Positions 42,506 to 50,878 of a stretch of DNA of 64,000 nucleotides are shown here, piece after piece. How positions within the stretch are numbered: the first letter of the stretch is position 1; the number at the start of each line of letters is the position of its first letter. The stretch comes from Candidatus Poribacteria bacterium (GTDB taxonomy: Bacteria; Poribacteria; WGA-4E; WGA-3G): positions 139,043 through 203,042 of the forward strand of contig JAGWBV010000003.1 of assembly GCA_021295715.1 (NCBI GenBank), read 5' to 3'. A program made the translations under genes and the position numbers. Under the pieces are notes generated by a model. That model did not search any database and had not been told where the DNA came from. It worked only from the letters and a program-made list of their open reading frames with translations.

Positions 42506-44539
42506 CTATTTCAAAACCACCATCCGGCGTGTCGCTGAGAAATCTCCGGCGGTAAATGTGTAAAAATACAAACCACTTGCGACGGGTTCGCCGACTGTAT
42601 TCCTGCCATCCCAATACGCTGCACGAGCGCGCGAAGTATACTGACCCGCTACCTGATACCCAAGCGACAGTTCACGCACCAGAACGCCACGCGGGTTGTA
42701 AATGGTGATGCGAACCTCTGCTGGTGTTCTTAACTGGTAGGGGATCCATGTCTCTGGGTTGAACGGGTTTGGGTAGTTGTGCAACAGCGCGGTTTCTGCT
42801 GGCGTCAGAAGTGCCAATAGATCTTTCAGCATCTCGATTCCTCTCGCCATCGTTGCATCTTTACCTTCAAGCTGCTTGGCACCGCGCAACCATCCTTGGA
42901 CCTCTCCTGCGGTGAGTGTCTCAACGACTTGTGGATGTGCGGAGGGTGCCGACGCAGTCGTATCGAACGCCCGTGCCACCAAAACGAGGTCTTGAATATT
43001 GACCACACCATCTTCATTGATGTCTGCCGCATTCTGTCCAGCTTGCCCGAATTGAGATGCAACGAGGACGAGATCTTGGATATTAACAACACCGTCGGTG
43101 TTGAGATCACCTGCGAGTTGGGCTGGTTCAACGGTGGGCGTAGCGGGTTGAGAGGGTTCAACAGTGGGCGTGGCGAGTGTCAGTTCCCACACCTGAATTG
43201 TCTTGTCATAACTTCCACTCGCCAGCATGCTACCATCCGGGGAGAAGGCCACGGAAGCGACAGCATATCTGTGCCCTCTAAGCGTCTGCAGGTATTGCCC
43301 GGTTTTTGCATCCCATAACCGAAGCGTATCGCCATAAAACAGAATCGTATCGACATAACTCCCACTCACTAACGTGCGACCATCGGGAGAGAATGCTACG
43401 GAATTGACATCATCCATAGGTCCCTCAAGTGTCCGCAGAAGTTCTCCGGTTTCAGCGTCCCACACCCGAAGCGTCCTGTCATAACTCCCACTCGCTAACG
43501 TGCCACCGTCAGGAGAGAACGCTACGGAAAGGACCCCATTCGTATGCCCCTCAAGTGTCCGCAGAAGTTCTCCGGTTTCAGCGTCCCACACCCGAAGTGT
43601 CCTATCATAACTCCCACTCGCCAGCGTGCGACCATCGGGAGAGTACACCACGGAACGGATATAATCCGTATGCCCTTCAAGTGCCGGCTTATGTTGTTCT
43701 GTTTCAGTATCCCACAACCGAAGCCGATTGTCATAACCGCCACTGGCTAATGTGCGACCATCGGGAGAAAACACTACGGAACGGACACCGTCCGTATGTT
43801 CCTCAAGTGTCTGCAGGGGTTGCCCGGTTTCAGCATCCCATAACCGAATCGTCCGGTCCCAACTCCCACTTGCTAACGTGCGACCATCGGGAGAGAACGC
43901 TAAGCAAGTGACACCATTCGTATGTCCTTCAAGCGTCATTTTGTGTTCACCGGTGTCAGTATCCCATAACCGAATCGTCCTGTCTCGACTCCCACTTGCT
44001 AAGATACGACCATCGGGAGAGAACGCTACGGCAAGGACATCATCCCTATGCCCCTCAAGTGCCAATTTGTGTGGATCGCTCGGGACACCCTCTACTTCTG
44101 CGCGACGACTCGTCACTGTTCCGTCTGGTGTGAGCTGAAGAATATTCCCACTGGCGTATTTGCCCCATACACTATTGTGGCTAACCTCGCCAACCCATCT
44201 GTATTCCCCGGGAAGCGTTACTGCATAGCCGTATAATCCGGTAGCTCTTTCTGAATCAGGAACATCAACCCAAAGACTCGCTGCATCCTCCCGCCGCTGC
44301 CACTTGGAGTTACGAACCGAATTGGTAGAAACAGTACTGCGGTGCGTTACGTTAAAAACGGAAAATCTTCCGTGTGTCTCAAAGCCTATTTTAATTCCGT
44401 CCTTGAGTAGTTCGATAGTTGCTGCTGGCGGGTACTCGTCCGCAGTTTGACCATAACTAATACCCTGCGCGCCGATGCCTATCAACACAACACCTAAAAT
44501 CACTGCCAGGTTTTTTCGATTAACAATTGTGCTTTTCAT
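42506..44539 (-). CDS. secreted WD40 propeller with dockerin-like repeats and a T9SS-like C-terminal domain
   Basis: A 677-residue exported protein. ATG 44539 (MKSTIVNRKNLAVILGVVLI) gives a signal peptide ending near SYGQT; the longer frame upstream lacks sense. Seven WD40 repeats follow (SVAFSPDGRTLASGSYDRTL and variants, with LWDAETG), forming one propeller. Next comes a pair of dockerin-like calcium loops: DLNTDGVVNIQDLVLVASQF and DINEDGVVNIQDLVLVARAF. The C-terminus (YNPFNPETWIPYQL-type, to VASGLYFYTFTAGDFSATRR) matches the T9SS type A or FlgD-like sorting module common in surface proteins. Both the WD repeats and the tail differ from the WG tag used by the neighbours. The strong identity between WD repeats indicates recent internal duplication. 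Confidence 0.88.
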   Translation of the reverse strand: MKSTIVNRKNLAVILGVVLIGIGAQGISYGQTADEYPPAATIELLKDGIKIGFETHGRFSVFNVTHRSTVSTNSVRNSKWQRREDAASLWVDVPDSERATGLYGYAVTLPGEYRWVGEVSHNSVWGKYASGNILQLTPDGTVTSRRAEVEGVPSDPHKLALEGHRDDVLAVAFSPDGRILASGSRDRTIRLWDTDTGEHKMTLEGHTNGVTCLAFSPDGRTLASGSWDRTIRLWDAETGQPLQTLEEHTDGVRSVVFSPDGRTLASGGYDNRLRLWDTETEQHKPALEGHTDYIRSVVYSPDGRTLASGSYDRTLRVWDAETGELLRTLEGHTNGVLSVAFSPDGGTLASGSYDRTLRVWDAETGELLRTLEGPMDDVNSVAFSPDGRTLVSGSYVDTILFYGDTLRLWDAKTGQYLQTLRGHRYAVASVAFSPDGSMLASGSYDKTIQVWELTLATPTVEPSQPATPTVEPAQLAGDLNTDGVVNIQDLVLVASQFGQAGQNAADINEDGVVNIQDLVLVARAFDTTASAPSAHPQVVETLTAGEVQGWLRGAKQLEGKDATMARGIEMLKDLLALLTPAETALLHNYPNPFNPETWIPYQLRTPAEVRITIYNPRGVLVRELSLGYQVAGQYTSRARAAYWDGRNTVGEPVASGLYFYTFTAGDFSATRRMVVLK

Positions 44540-44616
44540 CAAATCTTCGGCGTGGAAATACCCGAATTTATTCAGGGAAGGAACGCCGTCTCCTTTCCTT
44601 AGTTTTTTTAGAGATT

Positions 44617-45467
44617 TCATTGCTTGAGTCGTCCCCATGTTGTTGTGAGTTTGCCTTTTGCTTCGACTGCGAGTGGGATGCCGGTCCTCGCGCCACCTTC
44701 GCCAACCAGATGATGCGCACGACCCGATGCATCTGAGAATATCTGTCTTCCACCGGGTTCATCAAAATGCCACAACGCGATTGTCTCACGGTCTTTTTTG
44801 AATTTATTATGCGGCATAAATCCGTCTTTACTGACATCATAACGAGCAACCGTCGAGATAGTCCCCGGAAGAAGTCGTCGTGAATCTCAATTTTCTCTCC
44901 AAACCCTCCAAGCGTAAAATCCTTTGGGTACTGGAAGTGTGAGAGATCGTGTGCGAGCGGTGTTCCTCTCGGCACGTTCCTTATCTTTGCGAAATCGTTA
45001 ACGATGATTGCTTCCTCTTTCCCATCTGACTGATATGCGATGTGATGCCACTGGTTTGGGGAAAGTGCTACTGGGCGGGACCCTGTCGTAGCGCGCTTTC
45101 CTCCAACCAGAATGTGCCCTTGAATTAGTAGGATTAAATCACCCTTCTGCCAATCGATATGTTTCGTTATGTGATCCCGTTGCCCATTATCGCTCGCGAC
45201 CTGCATTTCCACCTGTTGGCTGAGAATCGTTGCATATATATTTCCGTCAGGCGGTGTGGTCGGATAGACCCACGCTTCAACGGTGAACTCTTCTGTGCCT
45301 TTCGGTAAGAGAACACCGAAGGTTTTAAAGTCTAAAACCGCATAGTCGTCCACACCATCAAGGACTAAATAGTTTCCACCTGCGGGTGAAGCGGGTGGGA
45401 ATGCTTTGGCACTCAGCGGAATTAATGTGAATAAAAAGAGGCATGTCAGGATATATCGGTGTGTCAT
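44617..45467 (-). pseudogene. secreted LamG protein, frameshifted (copy A)
   Basis: The gene starts at ATG 45467 with a good signal peptide (MTHRYILTCLFLFTLIPLSA). The LamG domain is in frame up to FGEKIEIHDDFFRG at about 44880. Here four bases (AAGG on the plus strand, compared with copy B at about 47157) are missing. The rest of the protein (from MPHNKFKKDRETIALWHF to AVEAKGKLTTTWGRLK) continues in a second frame. The C-terminal tag thus exists but cannot be reached by normal translation. Promoter motif f is intact 70 bases upstream. It is a duplicate of 46913-47764. Confidence 0.82.
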
Positions 45468-45743
45468 TTTTTCTCCTTTTTCGTGTAAAACATGCGTTTG
45501 ACTTAGAGCGTTCAAGAAGAGAACGTCTTCTACTATTAAAGACACAATTTCGGGGCGGAAAGTGTGCATAATTTGAGAAAAATGTAAAAATTGGTTATCA
45601 GTTTTCGGTTCTCAGTTAAGAGTGTTTTTGCAAACGCTAAAATCCAATGCGAAGAAAGTGTTTCCCCAAGATTGGAATTCCCTCCTACAGAAACAGTGAT
45701 TGCCAGTTAATTATCAGCAGTCATCAGTTAGCAGTCAGTGTAT
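45468..45743. other. gene-free gap with promoter motif and repeat
   Basis: Contains promoter motif f, an inverted repeat (45508-45526) and, at about 45593-45740, a copy of the CAGTTTTCAG-ended element whose core at 45621-45666 matches 7433-7476. A CCCTCCTACAGAAAC repeat end is at about 45672-45690. Confidence 0.55.
45537..45572 (-). promoter_or_regulatory. island bipartite promoter-like motif, copy f
   Basis: Minus strand: CAAATTATGCA form with ATTATGCA, 18 bases, TGTGTCTTTA, 70 bases before the start of LamG copy A. The following 60 bases are also similar to those of copy e. Confidence 0.65.
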
Positions 45744-46840
45744 TTAAGGTTGGTTTTGATGTTCTGCTTTGAGTTCACTCCAAGGCGTGAACAGTTTACC
45801 CTTTGCCGTTACTGCACGAAAGCCAGTATCAAAGACGAGAACATCTGTAGAAAATCGCACATCTGCATCAAGACTCCCGAAGACATAAATCTTTCCGTTG
45901 ACCGTTGCTGCATCAAAAGTATCAAGAGGGTTTGGCAATGCTGAAATCTCCCGCCACGTTTCCGTCCTCGGATGATACACATTCACAGTTGCTACTTGCT
46001 GCAAGCCTCCTTCGAGTGTGTAACCCCCAATCAGATAGATCTCATACCCAACAACAGTACTCGAGAACCAATTTTTGAGTTCCAACAGCTCCTTCTTTTT
46101 CTGCCATTGACGGTTTATTGGGTCATATTCCTCAATGCTCCCCAGAAACGGATCCACACCCCACTTTTGGGGGAGTGGCCATCCTTCTCCACCAATGACA
46201 TAAATACGATTGTTGACAACCTCCACACCCCCAGGATCGCGCCGGGTCGGCATTTTGGGACCCTTCGTCCACGTATCCGTGGCAGGATCATAGATATCAA
46301 CGCGGTCCATCCGTTGTTCCTTTCCCTCACCTAAGCCTGCTGTCCCCCCAATGAGATAGACTTTTCCAGCAACGACACCCAGACCGAAGTAGAAGCGAGA
46401 AATCGGCATCTCCTTTTTCTGGGTCCATGTATCTGTGAGTGGATCGTATGCCTCTACGTGATCCGCCATTTTCCAATTCTGAAGGAATTTGTCTTTTGAA
46501 TGATACCCCCCAAAGACATAGATCGTGCCATTGACGACAGCTGCTTTTGCATTTGTGCGTGGCGTTGACATATCTGCGACTCGTTGCCACGTGTTGGTTT
46601 GCGGGTCATACATCTCAACAGTTGAAAGTCCAAACGGCCCCGCATTGTTTTGAAAAAGACTGCCACCGATAAGGTAAATCTTATCATCTACGACTGAGGT
46701 AGCGAATTCCCATCTCTTCGTGGGAGTTGCGTTATCACTTCCCAATCCTGACCCGCAAAGGATTCTATTTGCATCAGCGAAAAAATGAGAAAAACAACGC
46801 TAATAACGATGGCTTTTTTAGAATTGAACATTCTTGACAT
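45744..46840 (-). pseudogene. secreted Kelch propeller protein with WG tag, frameshifted after the signal peptide
   Basis: The main frame (45744-46745) encodes six Kelch repeats (TKRWEFATSVVDDKIYLIGG, TPRTNAKAAVVNGTIYVFGG, NRIYVIGG and others) and the tag AVTAKGKLFTPWSELK, but starts without a signal or ribosome-binding site. In the neighbouring frame ATG 46840 follows GGAGG and encodes MSRMFNSKKAIVISVVFLIF and SLMQIESFAGQDWEVITQLP, a typical signal peptide and mature start. One base is missing at about 46719-46725 (LP then TKRW). Restoring it gives a protein of about 365 residues. It may be an assembly error or a real lesion. If real, the gene may be non-functional. Confidence 0.75.
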
Positions 46841-46886
46841 TGGAAATGCCTCCATATTTTGTGAATACAGTGGTCAACCGTCGAGG

Positions 46887-46915
46887 TTCGGAGATCCCTC
46901 CTACAAGAGATTTTA
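46887..46915. repeat. REP-like repeat
   Basis: GAGGTTCGGAGATCCCTCCTACAAGAG belongs to the group of palindromes ending in CTCCTAC. It is located between LamG copy B and the Kelch gene. Confidence 0.5.
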
Positions 46916-47764
46916 TTGCTTGAGTCGTCCCCATGTTGTTGTGAGTTTGCCTTTTGCTTCGACTGCGAGTGGGATGCCGGTCCTTGCTCCACCTTCACCT
47001 ACCAGATGATGGTCATTACCGGATGCATCTGAGAATATTCGTCTTCCACCGGGTTCATCAAAATGCCACAACGCGAGTGTCTCACGGTCTTTTTTGAATT
47101 TATTATGCGGCATAAATCCGTCTTTACTGACATCATAACGAGCAACCGTCGAGATAAAGGGTCCCCGGAAGAAGTTGTCGTGAATCTCAATTTTCTTTCC
47201 AAACCCTCCAAGCGTAAAATCCTTTGGGTACTGGAAGTGTGAGAGATCGTGGGCGAGCGGCCATCCTCTCGGTCAGTTCCGTATTTCTGCGAAATCGTTA
47301 ACGATATTTGCTTGCACTCTTCCATCTGACTGATATGCGATGTGATGCCACTGGTTCGGGGAAAGTGCCATTATGCGCCCTATCTCAGCGGGACCTCCTT
47401 TAACCATAATATGCCCTCGAATGGATAGGATTAAATCACCCTCCTGCCAATCGATATGTGCCTTTATGTGCTCCCGTTACCCATTATCGCTCGCGAGGTG
47501 CATCTCCACCTGTTGGCTGAGAATCATGGCATATACATTCCCATCAGGTGGTGTGGTCGGATAGACCCACGCTTCAACGGTGAACTCTTCTGTGCCTTTC
47601 GGCAAGAGAACACCGGAGGTTTTAAAGTCTAAAACGGCGTAGTCGTCCACGCCATCGAGGACTAAATAGTTTCCACCGGCGGGTGAAGCGGGTGGGAATG
47701 CTTTGGCACTCAACGGAATTAATGTGAGTAAAAAGAGGTATGTCAGGATGTATCGGTGTGTCAT
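46913..47764 (-). pseudogene. secreted LamG protein with two internal stops (copy B)
   Basis: Start ATG 47764 encodes the same signal (MTHRYILTYLFLLTLIPLSA) and N-terminal half as copy A. A TAA at about 47478 replaces the Gln codon after SDNG, and a TGA at 47273-47275 replaces the Val codon of IRNVPRG. In other respects the frame is open to the end, with the four bases missing in copy A present, and the tag AVEAKGKLTTTWGRLK. So the two copies are damaged in different places. The promoter motif g is 74 bases upstream. Confidence 0.82.
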
Positions 47765-47837
47765 TTTTTTCTCCTTTTTCGTCTAAAAAACGTGTGTTCA
47801 ACCTAAGAACGCGTAGAAAGAAAGTCCCTTTTATTAT

Positions 47838-47873
47838 TAAAGACACAATTTTAGAATGGGAATTGTGCATAAT
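47838..47873 (-). promoter_or_regulatory. island bipartite promoter-like motif, copy g
   Basis: Minus strand: ATTATGCA, 18 bases, TGTGTCTTTA, 74 bases before ATG 47764. This is the outermost copy and marks the upstream end of the island. Confidence 0.65.
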
Positions 47874-47997
47874 CTGAAAGAAATGTAAAAAATGTGATTT
47901 TTAATTCAATGAGGGTAGTGGTCCGCGGTCAGGAGTCGGGATTCGGATATCCCTCCTACAGAAGAGCCAAATCCGTGCGGTAAGGGAAACAAAAAAC

Positions 47998-48026
47998 TTG
48001 ACATTTTTTTTACTTAATTTTAAGAT
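47998..48026 (+). promoter_or_regulatory. sigma-70 promoter for the DUF1800 gene
   Basis: TTGACA (47998-48003), 17 bases, TAAGAT (48021-48026). Predicted start near 48033 leaves a 135-base leader. Confidence 0.7.
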
Positions 48027-48168
48027 ATAGGTAATCTTATAGCGGCTTCTCCAATCCATTATCCTGCAAGCCTCTATAGGCTTGCACAGAACCGAACATC
48101 AGAACGGTATTCCATCGAAAGTTACTCACGTGAGGGACCTCCTCACGCAGAACGTATCGGAGGTGAAC

Positions 48169-49554
48169 ATGTCAACGAACGATGTTGCGTTAATGGCGCA
48201 CCTCATGCGCCGCGCAGGGTTCGGAACAACCCGCACCGAGTTGGAAGCCTACGTTGAAAAAGGCTACGAGAATGTCGTTGACGATCTCGTCCATCCTGAA
48301 CGCGGGACCCCCATTGATGAAGATATTTTAGAACGCTACTTCGGCGGTGAAGGTGCTTATGTTGGTATTTGGATCTATCGGATGCTGAACAGCAGGTGTC
48401 CACTTCAAGAGAAGATGGCACTCTTCTGGCACCATGTCTTTGCAACGGGGTTAGGCAAGAATCAGCATATCCTCGCATCCTCGAACCAGATTGATATGCT
48501 TCGGCGCGTCGGTATGGGACAGATGCGAGACATTCTAATTGAACTTTCCAAAGATCCGGCGATGATCTTCTGGCTCGATAATAACGACAACCGTAAAGGC
48601 GAACCCAACGAAAACTACGGGAGAGAACTCCTCGAACTTTTCTCATTAGGGGTGGGTAACTACAGTGAAGATGATATAAAGAGCTGCGCTCTCGCTTTCA
48701 CAGGTTGGACATTCGGACAGCCGATTCCGTTGTACCCGCACGGTTACTACTCGCCACCCTTTTTGTTCGATGAAGAGGAACACGACGACTGCGAGAAAAC
48801 CTTCTTGGGACATACTGGAAACCTTAACGGCGAAGACATCATCGACATCATCGTCGAACAACCCGCTTGTGCCAAATTTATCTCCAGACATCTCTATAAC
48901 TTCTTTGTCGCAGATGAACCACAAGTTCCGTCGTGGAACGTGACACCCCCACAAGATCCGGACGCGATCGAGACACTCTCAGACGCATTTATGGCATCTG
49001 ATGGGAATATTTCCCACGTCCTCGGGGTCCTTTTCAATTCTGACTTCTTCAAAGAAGCCCAATTCAAGAAGGTGAAAAGCCCGACGGAACTCGTCACGGG
49101 GATCGTGAAACTGGTAGGTGCCTTCCAAGGTCCTCAACCCGGAATAGGACAATATGCCAGTGCCACGCAATTGATGGGACAGAAACTCATGGATCCACCG
49201 ACTGTAGAAGGGTGGCACACCGGTAAAGAGTGGATCGATGGGGGTCTGCTTACCGCTCGCGTCAATTTCGCCGTTCGTGAAGTCAGCGACGCATCGAAAC
49301 CCGGAATTCAGGACATCATCACACGCTTGAAAAATAACGGAGATTCGCTCTCACCGGAGGCATTTGTGGACGAATGCCTTGAACTCGCTGGACCCCTGAC
49401 AATAGGGGACACCACCCGTGAGTATCTGACCGAATTTGCGGAAGCGAACGGTGAACTCAACCTTGCAGATGATGACGCTGCGGAGGAGAATCAAGCACGG
49501 GTCGTCAGTATGCTCCAGTTAATCGTGGCTTCAAGAGAGTATCAACTTGGCTAA
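48169..49554 (+). CDS. DUF1800 domain protein
   Basis: A 461-residue DUF1800 protein. ATG 48169 is five bases after GGAGG and starts MSTNDVALMAHLMRRAGFGT, the family N-terminus. Conserved blocks are present: KMALFWHHVFATG, NYGRELLELFSLGVGNYSED, CALAFTGWTF, FISRHLYNFFVADEP and PPTVEGWHTGKEWID. The function is unknown, but the gene is nearly always next to a DUF1501 gene, as here. No signal peptide is evident. The DUF1501 gene begins 125 bases downstream, with micro-repeats between. Confidence 0.92.
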   Translation: MSTNDVALMAHLMRRAGFGTTRTELEAYVEKGYENVVDDLVHPERGTPIDEDILERYFGGEGAYVGIWIYRMLNSRCPLQEKMALFWHHVFATGLGKNQHILASSNQIDMLRRVGMGQMRDILIELSKDPAMIFWLDNNDNRKGEPNENYGRELLELFSLGVGNYSEDDIKSCALAFTGWTFGQPIPLYPHGYYSPPFLFDEEEHDDCEKTFLGHTGNLNGEDIIDIIVEQPACAKFISRHLYNFFVADEPQVPSWNVTPPQDPDAIETLSDAFMASDGNISHVLGVLFNSDFFKEAQFKKVKSPTELVTGIVKLVGAFQGPQPGIGQYASATQLMGQKLMDPPTVEGWHTGKEWIDGGLLTARVNFAVREVSDASKPGIQDIITRLKNNGDSLSPEAFVDECLELAGPLTIGDTTREYLTEFAEANGELNLADDDAAEENQARVVSMLQLIVASREYQLG

Positions 49555-49561
49555 CCTTTTT

Positions 49562-49660
49562 GTACAGCCTTCGGCTTTCAGCCGTCAGCGGTGAGTAACA
49601 AGAGGCAGTTTTTAAACGAAAACCTCTTTACTGATTGCTGACAGCTAACTGCTGAAAGCG
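49562..49660. repeat. inverted-end micro-repeat element between the DUF1800 and DUF1501 genes
   Basis: GCTTTCAGC (near 49569) and GCTGAAAGC (near 49651) are perfect inverted ends, with GTCAGC/GCTGAC units inside. It resembles the element at 3028-3125. Confidence 0.5.
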
Positions 49661-49679
49661 AATAAAAGGAGACATCGAC

Positions 49680-50822
49680 ATGAGTACTATCAAGAAAGAT
49701 CCCGTCCTTGTCGTTGTACAACTCAGTGGTGGCAACGACTTCATGAATACACTCATTCCCTACACAGCCGGGATTTATCACGATTCCCGTCCGGTTGTCG
49801 GTATTAAACCGGAAGATGTGCTACCCTCAGAGGTAGATGACAAGTTGGGCTGGCATCCACAGGCTGACCCTCTGAAAAAAATGTTTGATGCCGGTGATGT
49901 CGCTGTTGTGCAGGGAATCGGCTATCCCGATTCAAACCGCTCACATTTCCGAGCGATGGATATCTGGCATACCTGTGAGCCTCTGAAAATCGGTGATGAA
50001 GGTTGGGTCGGCAGACTCGTCCGAGAACTCGATCCACAGAGCCACAACGTCTTAACGGGTGTCAGTTTCGGACAAGGACTTCCGCGCGCCTGTGCGCTTT
50101 CCGGCATTCCGGTCACCTCCGTTGGCGATTTGGATAACTATGGGTTGATGACCAGCATTGGCGATGAAACACAACGGACGAAAGCACTTGAGATATTCAA
50201 AGGGATGTACAGTAGCGCGGTTGGCACCGGTATCGTGATGGACTACCTCAGCCAAACCGGGTTAGATGTGATTAAAGGTGCCGATGAACTCAAGAAGGCA
50301 CCGGCGACGTATAAATCCGAAGTGGAGTACCCCCAAAGCGCAATCGCAAAAAGCTTACGAGATGTCGCACGGGTCCATCTCGCTGATCTCGGCACACGTG
50401 TTTTTTACACGCAGCACGGCGGTTATGACAACCATGCCAACGAGGTTCCGGCGCACCCACGGCTCCTGACCGACCTCACGGAAGCCATTCAAGCGTTCTT
50501 CACGGATCTACGGTCCCAGAACGCCTCCGAAGAGATCGTCATGTACGTTTTCACGGAATTCGGCAGACGTATCCGAGACAACGCCAGTGGTACGGATCAT
50601 GGCACTGGTGGCGGGGCATTTATCATCGGTGATCATGTGAAAGGCGGTCTTTACTCGGAATACCCGTCTCTCGATCCGTCCCGTTGGGTACACGGCGAAG
50701 ATCTTGAGCATACCATCGACTTCCGCGGGATATACGGAACGCTTTTAGAGCAGTGGATGGGTGTAGACCCGACCCATATCGTTGGCGGGAATTTTGAACA
50801 GATTCATCCGTTTTCAGTGTAG
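49680..50822 (+). CDS. DUF1501 domain protein
   Basis: A 380-residue DUF1501 protein, of the alkaline-phosphatase-like fold. The opening LVVVQLSGGNDFMNTLIPYT is the family motif, with MDIWHTCEPL and FFTDLRSQNASEEIVMYVFT later. TEFGRRIRDNASGTDHGTGG carries the metal-binding-like segment with conserved Asp-His. The usual Tat signal of family members is not present, so the protein may be cytoplasmic here. AAAAGGAGACAT precedes the start. Pairing with DUF1800 is a common and conserved arrangement of unknown role. Confidence 0.92.
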   Translation: MSTIKKDPVLVVVQLSGGNDFMNTLIPYTAGIYHDSRPVVGIKPEDVLPSEVDDKLGWHPQADPLKKMFDAGDVAVVQGIGYPDSNRSHFRAMDIWHTCEPLKIGDEGWVGRLVRELDPQSHNVLTGVSFGQGLPRACALSGIPVTSVGDLDNYGLMTSIGDETQRTKALEIFKGMYSSAVGTGIVMDYLSQTGLDVIKGADELKKAPATYKSEVEYPQSAIAKSLRDVARVHLADLGTRVFYTQHGGYDNHANEVPAHPRLLTDLTEAIQAFFTDLRSQNASEEIVMYVFTEFGRRIRDNASGTDHGTGGGAFIIGDHVKGGLYSEYPSLDPSRWVHGEDLEHTIDFRGIYGTLLEQWMGVDPTHIVGGNFEQIHPFSV

Positions 50823-50878
50823 CTTGCAAACTGAAACTTGCTATTCTAATGACGCACGAATAACGGTAGGAGGCAATC

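Larger units (their letters stand above)
47765..48168. other. divergent intergenic region
   Basis: It separates the minus-strand island from plus-strand DUF1800 gene. It contains promoter motif g, a REP-like palindrome at 47930-47966 (GTCGGGATTCGGATATCCCT), the sigma-70 promoter 47998-48026 and a leader of about 135 bases. Confidence 0.6.

Noticed and set aside
44568..44617. Extended Arg/Lys-rich C-terminus of LamG copy A (KKTKERRRRSFPE)
   Set aside because: It is read in the wrong frame after the four-base deletion; the original end is the WG tag at 44617.
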